Below are positions 1 through 10,158 of a stretch of 64,000 nt of DNA, one piece after another. Origin of the DNA: Cloeon dipterum. Its lineage: Eukaryota; Arthropoda; Insecta; Ephemeroptera; Baetidae. Below the pieces are notes generated by a model, which made no database searches, was not told the origin of the DNA, and worked only from the letters and a program-made list of their open reading frames with translations. The DNA is taken from positions 6,944,001-7,008,000 of the forward strand of contig NC_088788.1 of NCBI RefSeq assembly GCF_949628265.1, written 5' to 3'. Both the position numbers and the translations under genes were made by a program. Position 1 is the first letter of the stretch, and every line of letters starts with the position of its first letter.

Positions 1-420
1 GTCCGATTCTTTAAAGCGTTAAGCATTTTTATCAAGAATGCTTCTGCTAATCTTCCCAATCTGACAATTGTCGATGTGGATTACTGCTTCCAAAGCAGTT
101 GGAAATTAAAGATTATGATTGAAGAATTATATTTCTCAGGCATCCACGAAGCCAATTTTTACGACAATTTTAACGCCGCTGCCATTGAACACTTTGGCGA
201 CAAAACACTTGTGAATTTTTTAGGCGTTTACAATCGCCGAAAATACTTTCCTATTTCCTCTCAATCCATTGTAAATATGAAATGTTTATTTGAAGTAATT
301 GTAAGTTTGGAAAAAGGTATGTGTTTTAAATACCTCATTATTTATTCTTTCTTTTTAGGAATTCTTTTCTACCTTTTCCCAACTCTTTTTTTACTAATTA
401 AACCTTGGTGGGTCGTGTGA
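1..420 (+). CDS. LRR-like family protein, copy A, 3' end only (stop-loss extension)
   Basis: This is the last coding exon of the first family member; its start lies before the window. Frame 1 is open from base 1 and matches the C-terminal part of copies B and D: the FIKNASA segment, then HFGDKTLVNF and YNRRKYFPISS. In B and D the protein stops right after PISS. Here that TAA codon reads CAA, so the frame runs 43 residues further into sequence that is 3' untranslated in the siblings. The added tail contains a strongly hydrophobic stretch (YLIIYSFFLGILFYLF). An AATAAA signal follows at 441-446. A small intron (GTATGT near 319, TTTTTAG near 358) could instead remove part of the tail. The molecular function is unknown. 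The family assignment rests on sequence shared inside this window. Confidence 0.7.
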   Translation, partial: VRFFKALSIFIKNASANLPNLTIVDVDYCFQSSWKLKIMIEELYFSGIHEANFYDNFNAAAIEHFGDKTLVNFLGVYNRRKYFPISSQSIVNMKCLFEVIVSLEKGMCFKYLIIYSFFLGILFYLFPTLFLLIKPWWVV

Positions 421-928
421 ATACTGTCGATAATTAAGTGAATAAAAACGCTGCATTACGAGTGCATTAGTGTGAACTCTAGCGAGCGAAGAGCAGTGCG
501 AAAGACTATCAGTTGTGTTCTCTCTCCCCCTCACCTACGGGTATCGCAGGGGACAAACAACACACGGAAGCTAAAACAGAAGACAAGTGTTGTACATAGT
601 GCCTGTTAGCTTATTCGCGCGCCCGGCGTTATGTTTCAATTTTGTACTATATTTATATTACAATTTTTATTTCCCCTTTTAATAACGTTTATTTTTGAGA
701 ATATTGATATGAATTTTGATTTTGCCGATGTCGACAAACGAACACACAGATGAACAACACACCGATAAATCAAGATTCAGCTTAATGTAACCTTTGTTAA
801 TTTTCTGCCAAATAAATTAAAACCAGCGATTCATTTTCTTCATCAATTGCTACACTCTTTTATTAGCATCTCTCTAATTTCTCACAATCTCATTCCGAGT
901 GGGGCATAACGAGGCATAAAAATAAAAA
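421..928. other. Spacer between copies A and B
   Basis: No coding region seen. The first ~60 bases are the 3' flank of copy A, with AATAAA at 441-446 and then a GCTGCATTACGAGTGCATT block that also follows the stops of copies B and D. The rest is AT-rich spacer resembling the flanks of the other array members. Confidence 0.5.
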
Positions 929-1081
929 GGTTAACTCAACTACCCTTAGATGTCTCCCCTAGTGTGTTTTCGCTCCCCTAAAAATAACATTAACCATATG
1001 GCAACCACCTGTGTGCAGGAGTAAACACAAAAGCCGGCCGCATGTGTGCTTCTCTTCAATCCTCGCAACTGGATTCAACGT
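929..1081 (+). promoter_or_regulatory. Conserved block: probable promoter and untranslated exon 1 of copy B
   Basis: The block starts with GTTAACTCAACTACCC, continues through GATGTCTCCCCTAGTGTG, and ends in CTCGCAACT..ATTCAAC followed by the donor GTAAGG (intron start 1080). The same order recurs upstream of copies C, D and E. Every copy also has a splice acceptor (YAG) about 5 bases before its ATG, so a non-coding first exon must exist somewhere upstream. The shared donor makes this block the best candidate. Promoter function is inferred only from position and conservation, and part of that conservation comes from the duplication itself. Confidence 0.5.
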
Positions 1082-1463
1082 AAGGACTTCGATCGTAAAT
1101 GAGTCAATATTTTGGTGAAAATAGGTGATATTAAAAAAACACGGAATTCTAGAGTAACTTTTAATTTTTTCAAATAATTAATGTAGAAAATCCGATAGAT
1201 AAATCAACCTTTAAAAACATTTCAATTAAAGAAACTATGCGACTAGAATCCGCTCGCCTAAAATTCATATTCACACAGTGACACATTTTTCTAAGCCATT
1301 AAATTGAATATTAATAATTTAATTTAATTCAACCAATGTTCATACATAAATATTCTATTTATATTAATGTTAATTTTTTTTAATAAATTAGATGGTGATA
1401 TTTAAGAAAAAACCTTCTATAAACAACTATTTTAAACATAAATTTGTATTTCCTACAGTGACC

Positions 1464-3581
1464 ATGGACGCCGTCGACGATGCAATGAAACTCCGGCTAA
1501 CGGAGATTCGGCTGAACAACTTGGACAGGAGGAACAAGAAGTTGGTCGATATCGCAGCGAGTTCCGTCATGAACAATATAGACTACTTCTTCAATAAAGA
1601 GGAAAAGAAAAAGCAGATAAGAATTTTACGTAGGTTGAAGTTCTCCAAGGCGATGAAATTTATTGATATTCAAATATATTTAGTAATTCAAATTTTGTCT
1701 AATTTGGTTAATTTTAATATAACATGTGAATACATTTTGATACAAAAAAAACAATAAATTTCCTGGCAAGAGAAGTAAACAATTAACGTCAATAGCATAT
1801 AATTCAAAAACACAAAAAATGCTAATAAAATTATATTTCTAGCTGCTGCCATACGTGAAAAGTTGCTGCGTCTGTTAGAAAAACAAAAATGCTACAAGCC
1901 CAAAGATGTCAATATGAGCAACTTTGAATTACGCTTCAAAGCGTTTGATACTTTGCTACATGACAAGATAAAAAAGGTCGATGTGAGTGAATTGATGAAT
2001 TTCTGCCCAAGTGGAGAACAACTTCAGATTGAGAAGATAGCCGAAGTATATAAATACAATTTTTAATGCACCTTCCATTAGCATTCGCATTAAAAAATGT
2101 TTAATTATGCCATTTTTTATAGATTCTGCTGAAAATTGCTGAGAGATCCCCCAATATTGAATCGCTCTGCATGAACAACTGTTCTCACAAAATAACATTG
2201 CTGTCTGGAGATGCGTTACTAGCCCTCGGGAAACTACAGGGGCTTAAAAAACTTGAGATGCGTGGTCTCAGTACGGATTTCAATGACCTGAAAAATCTCT
2301 GCAGAGTAAAACTCAAGAATCTTCAACATCTCGAAGTACATGATTTGATGAATCTCGAATACCGACCGGACCTCGCGTACGTTCAAGACTTTAAGAGAAG
2401 TTTTTCCAACTTGCGAGTTTTCATCTTTAACTTTAATTTTGATGAGCATAAATCTCCTGAGGAAGGCGAGGAAGCAAAGCGATTATTCGAAAAAATTTAT
2501 CAGTTGGGCCATCTACATCTGCCCCACCTCAAAATCATGCACGGACCTTTTTTTGTGATTTGTAAACAACAAGTGCTTCTGCGAATCAATGAACTCCCCT
2601 CAGAGCCTTCTCCCTTGCTACACTTGAGCACAAAACCCACAACTCTTGGTTTGCATCTAGCCTACTCAGAAGTTGCTGATTTGATGGTAAAAAATTTCCA
2701 GCGAGATTTTTGCAACCCTTAACTCCAACTATCTTTTCTTAGATCGATTGGACTGAATGGACATATGATGAGCAGGAAGTGAACGCCATGCTGAAGTTTC
2801 CCAAGATTGAGGGCCTCAATTTAAAAAATATTCCGTCCACAGATTTGATTGGCCGATTTTTGAACGTCTATGGAGGCAATTTAAAAACTCTGATATTGAC
2901 CAACGTGGCGTATGAAGGAGTCGAAGTGGAATTCAGCACGGTTCTAGATTCCTGCCCTAATTTGGAACAACTTACATTAATAGGAATAGACGTAATTGAT
3001 CACTCCAGACCCATCACGAATTTTGCAAAATTGAAGATGCTGGTTTGGTGTTCACTGTGAGTTTAGTTAAAATGTTTTTAATCAGTCCATAATTAAAAAA
3101 AAATTTCAGCACATCAACTTCCTGTTTATCAAAAATTCTAGCTGCACCACAGTTGGAAACGTTTGTTATGATTGGAGAACACTTCGATGCGGATGACCTT
3201 GAGCTGGTGACTTGCCAAATATCTCAAGGCAAAATTTTACGCAATCTGACAACCTTTGAATTTGAAGGGTTTCCAGTGAAGGTCCCCTTGAACCCGAAAA
3301 AAACGAAACACTCACGGTTTGTCCGTTTCTTTTTAGCGTTAAGCAGCTTTATTAAGAATGCTTCTGCCTATCTTCCCAATCTGGCAGTTGTCAATGTGGA
3401 ATACCGCTTCGAACACAGTTGGAAATTATTGATGATTCAAAAATTATTTTACTCAGGCAGCCACAAAGTCAAATTTTACAACAAGTACGACGCTGCTGCC
3501 ATTGAACACTTTGGTGACAAAACACTTGTGAATTTTTTTGGTGTTTACAATCGCCGAAAATATTTTCCTATTTCCTCTTAA
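1464..3581 (+). CDS. LRR-like (F-box/LRR-type) family protein, copy B
   Basis: Predicted join 1464-1629, 1843-2045, 2123-2686, 2743-3056, 3110-3581, giving 572 residues with intron phases 1,0,0,2. The start is the ATG in ACCATGG just after a CAG acceptor; the in-frame ATG at 1392 lies in the preceding intron. The N-terminal ~120 residues are helical and charged (KLRLTEIRLNNLDRRNKKL). The rest is a run of leucine-rich units such as LKKLEMRG, LKNLQHLEV, FPKIEGLNL, CPNLEQLTL and APQLETFVM, ending in YNRRKYFPISS. This layout resembles F-box/LRR proteins, though I cannot show a clear F-box. There is no signal peptide or membrane segment, so an intracellular protein-binding role is plausible but unproven. 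AATAAA lies at 3748-3753. B looks intact. Confidence 0.8.
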
Positions 3582-4382
3582 CTCGGTGAGAAAATGAATT
3601 GTTAATTTAAGGTAATGGCAAGTAGGCAAAAACGTATTTGTGTTTAATATTTTGTGTTAGTTTTTTATAATTATTTTCTACCTTTCCGACTCTTTTTTTA
3701 CTATTTGAACCTTGGTGGGTCGTGTGAATATTGGTGTCAATTAAGTGAATAAAATCGCTGCATTACGAGTGCATTAGTGCGAACTCTAGTGAACGAATAG
3801 CAGTGTTGTGTACTCTCCCCACCTCACCTTATACATGTCGCGAGGGAGTCACCACTCTTGCTAGTTCGCTGACTGCAAAATTGCAAATACATAAATTTTA
3901 ATTATTAGATTCGCCGATTCCTCCTAATTTTGGAAATTGTAAGTACTCTTTTTCCATTTAAGATTTCCATCTTCTGCTCCAAGCTGGTGAAGCTTCGCAC
4001 TTCACACCCTTTTTTACCGCCCATTCTGACCCCTGTAATGCTTTATTTATATTGCAATCTATATTATCCCTTACTATCATTAATTTTTTTGTATTGATAT
4101 GAATGAGGATTTTGCTAATGTCGATAAATCTACAAACACATAGATGATCAACAAACCAATAAATCAAGATTTAGAAGAAAAAACCCTTTGTTAATTTTCT
4201 GCCAAATAAATCAAAACAATCGATTCATTTTTTTCTTCAATTGCATGCGTGTCATTTTTTTGTGTACCTGATCTGTAAAATACAGTTATACGAGAAATAA
4301 GTTCGCAAAGCGAAGTCTGCACTCTCTTATCATCTCTATTTTCTTACAATCTCATTCTGAGTGGGAAAGAACCAGGCATAAA
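3582..4382. other. Spacer downstream of copy B
   Basis: 3' flank of copy B with AATAAA at 3748-3753, then AT-rich spacer. The stretch 3590-4000 is nearly the same as the 3' flank of copy D (13700-14100), so the spacer was duplicated with the genes. No coding region seen. Confidence 0.5.
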
Positions 4383-4389
4383 ATAAAAA

Positions 4390-4497
4390 GGTTAACTCAA
4401 CTACCCTTAGATGTCTCCCCTAGTGTGTCTCTCCCCTAAAAATAACATTAACCATATGGCAACCACCGGTATGCAGGAGAAAACACAACAAATGTAA
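4390..4497 (+). promoter_or_regulatory. Partial extra copy of the family upstream block
   Basis: Carries GTTAACTCAACTACCC, GATGTCTCCCCTAGTGTG and AACATTAACCATATGGC, but not the CTCGCAACT..GTAAGG end. A complete block follows ~490 bases later, so the upstream region of copy C is internally duplicated. It may be a second promoter or a dead remnant. Confidence 0.4.
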
Positions 4498-4882
4498 AAC
4501 ATTCGGGCGCCCAAAGGTGAGAGTGGAGGGAGAGTCTCAGATTATACAACTACCCCTCACGGAGGGGAGCGTTCGCATACACACTCGCGACAGCCTTCTT
4601 CTTCTGCTGGCAACCGACCGGTAACGTCAGGCCACCTCTCGCGCTCTCCCCTGCTCATCCCTTGGGTAATACTCGCAAAGCAGTTCACATCAATAAACCA
4701 CCATAGGTATATGAACTTCTAACCACCGACCCTGCTTTCCTTTCTGGACGAGCTGAATAAGCCGTCAACTCCTCTATATAATTATGGCTAATTGTAAGAG
4801 AATAAAGCTCAGGGCTCGTTAGGAATCGGCGCTGTTGCCACAATTTCATTCCGAATGGGGGAGGATGAGACATACAAAAAAA

Positions 4883-5041
4883 GTTAACTCAACTACCCTT
4901 AGATGTCTCCCCTAGTGTGTTTGCTCTCCCCTTAAAATAACATTAACCATATATGGCCACCATCTCGCCAGACATTAGAATACGCAGTGATATCCAACTA
5001 CGTGCGTGCTTCTGTTCTTTGCTCGCAACTCAATTCAACGT
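4883..5041 (+). promoter_or_regulatory. Conserved block: probable promoter and untranslated exon 1 of copy C
   Basis: Full version of the family block, from AGTTAACTCAACTACCC to GCTCGCAACTCAATTCAAC with donor GTAAGG at 5040. The predicted 5'UTR intron would run to the CAG acceptor just before the ATG at 5719. The next ~600 bases are AT-rich and show no coding signal. Confidence 0.5.
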
Positions 5042-5718
5042 AAGGACTATTATTCTTTCTCGCACTTATCAAATCTACTAGTTTGTGGGCAATTTTAGCT
5101 CGACTAGCTCTCAACAAATGCAAAAACTGTTGTGCAACTTAAAATGAGTTGCAAAAACGCTTAAAATTCAAAGCCACCAATACATTGAGCCAATGATAAC
5201 ATTCAAATTAATTCGGTTTTACCCTCAACCTTACTATGTATCGTGAATCCTCCCCCTAAAATAATTTCTTTTGATGTGAGCTTTATCAAAAAATTCATCC
5301 AGCTCATTGCTTGATTTTCACAATTAAAAAAAAAAAAATCTATTCTTACGTCAATTAGCTCGACTGATTTGGTTTTCAACGCTTAAAACCAATCAATTAA
5401 GTGCTCTTAAGAATCTAATGTTACCAGTTTCTATTGGCGTCCCCCAAACACTTTCGCAAAAGCTTAATTCCTCTCCCATAATTATTCATTCAGATAAAAA
5501 CTTTTAAATTTTGTACTACGGCTCCAGTTCCAGTGGTCGAGGCAGCGATGGCCATATTCAATCTCGCCCTTCACACGGATCAGCTGCGTATTAGACAAAA
5601 TATCTCATTTTTTTATTTGTTTTTAATCATTATTATTTTATAATAGATTGGGTAATTTCATTTAAGAAAAAAAACTTAAAACTACTATTTTAAAATATTT
5701 GAATTTTCCACAGTGACC

Positions 5719-7888
5719 ATGGACGCCATCAACGACGCAATGAAACTGCGGCTAACGGAGATTCGACTGAACAACTTGGACAGGAGGAACAAGAAGTTGG
5801 TCGATATCGTAGCGAGTTACGTCATGAACAATATGGACTACTTCTTCAATAAAGAGGAAAAGATAAAGCAGATAAGAATTTTACGTAAGTTTCACGTGAG
5901 ATTTTTGATAAATTATTGATACACAAAGATTAAAATTTTGACTTAGTGCATGTAAACATCAGAAATTAATACATTTTCGGCCAAATATACTGTAAATTTG
6001 CACGTTAGAGAGTTTACCAGCTATAATATAACATTTCCTTCAGAAAGCGTACAGTCAAGCACACAAAAATATACTGATTTTATTTAAATATCAATTTTTA
6101 GCTGAACCCGTACGCGAAAAGTTGCTGCGTTTGTTAGAAAACCAAAAATGCTACAAGCCAGAGGATGTCAAAATGAGCGACTTTGAAATACGCTTCAGAG
6201 CGCTTGATACATTGCTGCATGACAGGATAAAAAAGGTCGATGTGAGTGAATTGATGGATTTCTGCCCAAGTGGAGAACAATTTCAGATTGAGAAGACAAC
6301 CAAGGTATAGAAATAATCATCCTTAGCATTGGCATTATCAAAAAGAAATTAAATCTTTTTATAGGTGCTGCGAATCATTGCTGAGAGAGCTCCTAAAATT
6401 GAATCGCTCAGCATGAATAACTATGCTCACAGACTAAATTTGCTATCTGGAGATGAATTCTTTGACGCCCTAGGAAAACTACAAGGGCTGACACAACTTG
6501 AAATGCGTCATCACGAAATGCATCTCAATGACCTGCAAAATCTCTGCAGAGAGAAACTCAAGAATCTACAATATCTTGTAGTTGGTCACTTGAGAACTGA
6601 CGATTACAGTTCGGATCTCGCTTGTGTCGAAGAATTTAAGAGAAGTTTTTCAAACCTGCGAGCTTTCATCTTCTCTTCCGTGAGGTGGGATGAAGGAAAA
6701 GGAAATGGTCTATCGTCAGGACAAATTTATCGATTGGGCCTTCTACACCTGCCCAACCTCAAAATAATACATAATTATGCTACAAACCCAGAATACGAAG
6801 ACGTGGATCTTCGGATCACTGAACTCCCCTCACAACCTTCTCCCTTGCTGCACTTGCGCACAACACCCACTACTCTTGGTTTGCATCTGGCCTACCCAGA
6901 AATTACTGATCTGATGGTAAAATTTATCTAGCGTGATTTATGCAACCCTTAACTCCAACTATCTTTTCTTAGATCGATTGGGCTGAATGGACACATGATG
7001 AGAGGGAAGTAAACGCCATGCTGCAGTTCCCCAAGATTGAGGGCCTCAATTTAAAAAATATTCCGTCCTCGGATTTATTTGGCCGATTTTTGAACAACTA
7101 TGGAGCCAATTTAAAATCTCTGCTATTGATCGACACAGAGTTTTATGGAATCAAAGTGCAGTTCAGCACGATACTAGATTCCTGCCCTAATTTGGAAGAA
7201 CTTATATTAAGAGATATGGACGTCATTCATCCCCCCGGACCCATCACTAATTTTGCTAAACTGAAGATCCTGGAATTGGAGCTACTGTGAGTTCATTTAA
7301 AATTTGAATTTATTTTAAGTAATTAATAATTGTTGAAACGATTTCAGCACACGGAATGCCTGTTTATCTAAAATTCTAGCTGCACCACAACTGGAAACGT
7401 TTGTTATGCATGGAGTAGATTACGATGTGGACGATCTTGAGCTGGTGTCCAGCCAAATATCAACAGGCCATATTTTACGCAACCTGAAAACCTTTGAGTT
7501 TATTGGGGACGGATTCAGGGTCCCCCGCAACCTTAAAAAACCGAGAAATGCACGATTTGTCCGATTCTTTTTAGCGTTGAGCAGTTTTATTAAGAATGCT
7601 TCTGCCTACCTTCCTAATCTGATAGATGTGTGCCAAGGAGCACAAATCTTCTATGATTCCCCAGTTGAAGGCAGTAATAAAGAATGCTCCAAAGCCATTT
7701 TCTATAACAAGGACGACGCTGCTACTATGGAACATATTTGCGGTGACAAAACGCTTTTTGTGAATTTTTTTGCTGAATTTAATCGCCGAAATTATTTTGC
7801 TATTTCTTCTACACCCGCCAAGTACGATTCATCAAATGATTGTTCAAAATTTAGCAAAATTAATTTGCACTTTCAAGATGTGGGTTGA
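5719..7888 (+). CDS. LRR-like family protein, copy C
   Basis: Predicted join 5719-5884, 6102-6304, 6365-6916, 6973-7286, 7348-7888, about 591 residues with phases 1,0,0,2 as in the siblings. The ATG sits in ACCATGG after a CCACAG acceptor. The leucine-rich units are conserved (LTQLEMRHH, LKNLQYLVV, FPKIEGLNL, CPNLEELIL, APQLETFVM). The C-terminal exon is the most divergent: YRF..SWK in B and D is replaced by a QGAQIFYDSPVEG segment, HFGDKT becomes HICGDKT, and NRRKYFPISS becomes NRRNYFAISS. The usual stop is lost, adding a polar tail of about 19 residues ending DVG. The gene could still be functional. Its drift suggests relaxed constraint or specialisation at the C-terminus. Confidence 0.75.
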
Positions 7889-7904
7889 TACTGCTAAATC
7901 CTTG

Positions 7905-8235
7905 TTACTAATGGATGTACTAGTCCCTTAGGATTCAGTTGAATCCAAAATTGACAAAGTGGCAGCGTAAATTTTCGAGAAATGTGGCAGAAAAGTTAGC
8001 ATGCTGTTCAAATGGTAAAGACTCTATCCTTACTTGAAATCCTATTTTGTTAAAAAAATTCCTTAAAGGTTTTCTGCGCTTTTGAACAGATCTGGACGAG
8101 AAAAATCAAAATCTGCCATGAAAATGTGGTCGGGCACTCAAAATTGTTAAATATTTGAATTTCAACTGAAGTAAAAGGTCCCGTTTTGATAATTGCAAAT
8201 TGTAGAACAAATTGATTGTGGATCAGCTGTTATTT
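7905..8235 (+). repeat. Degenerate copy of the GGAATGATACTGG MITE family
   Basis: Contains eroded versions of the internal motifs of the MITEs at 47.3, 47.7 and 59.6 kb: CCCTTAGGATTCAGTTGAAT, CAAATGGTAA, CCTTACTTGAAATCC and GAACAGATCTGGACGAG, in the same order. Neither terminal repeat is recognisable. It is an old relic. Confidence 0.4.
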
Positions 8236-9001
8236 CATCCAACCGTACATGTCATTTCCAATTGTCACCCTGTATCGACTTTAGAGAGGGTAGCTTCTGT
8301 TTCAATTAGAACAATGCCATAGTTATTATTTTCATTAATTGAGATGTATTATATGTTATTTCAATACGCGCTAGATGAATTTTCTTTTTTAGGTAATAAT
8401 AAACGATGTAAACCTTTGAAGAACACACTATTATTTTTTCAGTATATTTGAGAGGCTTATAAGGTCATTCATTACCTCATGGCTCATGGAGAATGAAATT
8501 CTCTTTCATTTTTTTGCATTTTAAACGCTCGGTACGTAGAGAGCTAGCAATTAACAATGAGAAGATCGATGTCTCAGCCAGTCAGCAAATTTTTAGTCAA
8601 GTGGTCAGCCGCCAGCCACCGTTGTTATGGGTTAGCATTATGCAAGCTCCAATTCACGCCAACCGCTAGTCAAAAAAAGGTAAAAGAAAATTTTTAAAGT
8701 AAGCGAAGGGCTAGCACAAAAAATACTTCTCAACTTTCGGGCCGTAAGCGCACTAAAAATTCACTTTAAAATTTTTGTCACTCTACGCTCCAACTGCCTG
8801 CTCGCGGTATTCTGCTGCAGCTGGTTCTGCTATCCGGCGCCTAAAATTACGCGGCTGATACCTCTATCTATCCCAATCGGCTGTAAATAAAAATAATAAA
8901 GTAAAAGCGGCTGAAACGTGGGAGCAAACCTTCATCTCTAAGTAAAGTTCGATTTGATGTAGACGACCATCAATAACGAACACAAAAAGTCTAGGGTGTA
9001 G

Positions 9002-9085
9002 CATGTTGGACACACCGGTTCTCGTTAGACCACCGAAGTTAAGCAACAAGTAGCTGGATGGGCGACCGCCTGGCTGCCGGCTGCA
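9002..9085 (+). ncRNA. 5S-rRNA-derived sequence (pseudogene or 5S-type SINE head), copy 1
   Basis: CATGTTGGACACACCGGTTC, then CACCGAAGTTAAGCAACA, then CTGGATGGGCGACCGCCTGG follow the order of arthropod 5S rRNA, including the box C part of the internal polymerase III promoter. About ten bases of the central 5S region are missing, and the 5' and 3' strands of helix I are not recognisable. It is not a functional 5S gene. It could be a 5S pseudogene or the 5' part of a 5S-derived SINE. Confidence 0.6.
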
Positions 9086-9518
9086 TGACTTTAGGCCGAC
9101 TCGCTATTTGCTGCTTTGCACCTTTCAAGCATGCGTGATTTGTCGTCACAGGACGAAATGTCTAGGGTTTAAAAAAAGGCCTCGGTGCGGAGGACGAGTC
9201 CCTGAACGGCCTGGTGCGCCCTTGTTATCCGTTCGCGGTGTTATTGGGACCCGGGTTTCAGCTGCATTCGTGCTAGTGCAGTGCGCGCCCTTCCCAGTCC
9301 TCGACTCTTCAGACAGGCATAAAAAATGAATTAAAAATATAGGAATTTATTATCTTTATTGCATTCTTGATGAGTAATTCGTTGCTTTCTTAAGAAAGAC
9401 TTGTAATTTATAGAAACACCAATAAAATATATTGGTATAAAATATAAATATAAACCTACGACGTCTCCACTCTATATTTTCTCACAATCTCACTCGGAAG
9501 GGACATGGCATATTTTAA

Positions 9519-9683
9519 GGTTAACTCAACTACCCTTAGATGTCTCCCCTAGTGTGTTTTCTCTCCCCTAAAAATAATATTAAACACCTGGCCGCGGTCA
9601 CATCTGTAAACAGGAGAAAACATATTACAGGCCGGCCGCGTGCGTGTGCATGTTCTTGTCATGCTCGCAACTGAATTCAACGT
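9519..9683 (+). promoter_or_regulatory. Conserved block: probable promoter and untranslated exon 1 of copy D
   Basis: GGTTAACTCAACTACCC through GATGTCTCCCCTAGTGTG, a GGCCGGCCGCGTGCGTG patch, and CTCGCAACTGAATTCAAC followed by donor GTAAGG at 9682. The matching acceptor is CCTACAG, five bases before the ATG at 10159. Between them (10034-10125) is a GC-rich stretch beginning TAGAGAGGGGACCAGGG that resembles, inverted, sequence inside the element in copy E intron 3. Confidence 0.5.
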
Positions 9684-10158
9684 AAGGACATTGTTTTCTC
9701 GCATTAATCAACCAAAATTCCTTTTTAAGTTTTAGGTAGCGATTCAACCCACTCCATGTTCTGCCTTCATATTTTGTACGATATTTCAATTGATAAATTA
9801 AATCTATCCATCGTCGCCGGCCTATTTAGATGGCTGTGAATTTTGCACGCGGTTGTTTTGGCCAAAATAGTCGGCTATTTTGAGGCTGTTTCTAAAAGTG
9901 CAAATTAGTTTTAGACACGTAATTTTTTTCAATTTAGACAGGGTTCCCAAGTTTTTACCAAGTGGTATTTACCATCATGGTTTTTAACGGTAAATACCAC
10001 CAAGTTTTTAACTCATATTTTGGTATTTACCGGTATTTACAAGAAAAGTGATATTTTAACAATATAGAGAGGGGACCAGGGTAGAGCGGGGAACCGGGAC
10101 GGGTTTTTGGTCCCGTCCCTGAAAAAATAAACATTAATTTGTATTTCCTACAGTGACC

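Larger units (their letters stand above)
8340..9720. repeat. Spacer unit R1 (first copy), between LRR copies C and D
   Basis: Nearly the same sequence recurs at 14590-15920 between copies D and E. Shared landmarks are GAAGAACACACTATTATT, GTCTCAGCCAGTCAGC, the 5S-like stretch, CGGAGGA(C/T)GAGTCCCTGAACGG and the family promoter block. The unit was therefore duplicated together with the gene. No coding region; the frames at 9108-9329 and 8864-9049 are not preserved as genes in the second copy. Confidence 0.65.

Noticed and set aside
1392..1463. Upstream in-frame ATG for copy B (MVIFKKKPSIN..)
   Set aside because: This stretch lies before a TTTCCTACAG acceptor shared with the other copies and is not conserved as coding in C, D or E. 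The ACCATGG start at 1464 is shared by all.
9140..9200. Possible hammerhead ribozyme (GGACGAAATGTC; GGACGAGTCC)
   Set aside because: The GAAA-type part is there, but no CTGATGA core with matching helices is found nearby in either spacer copy.
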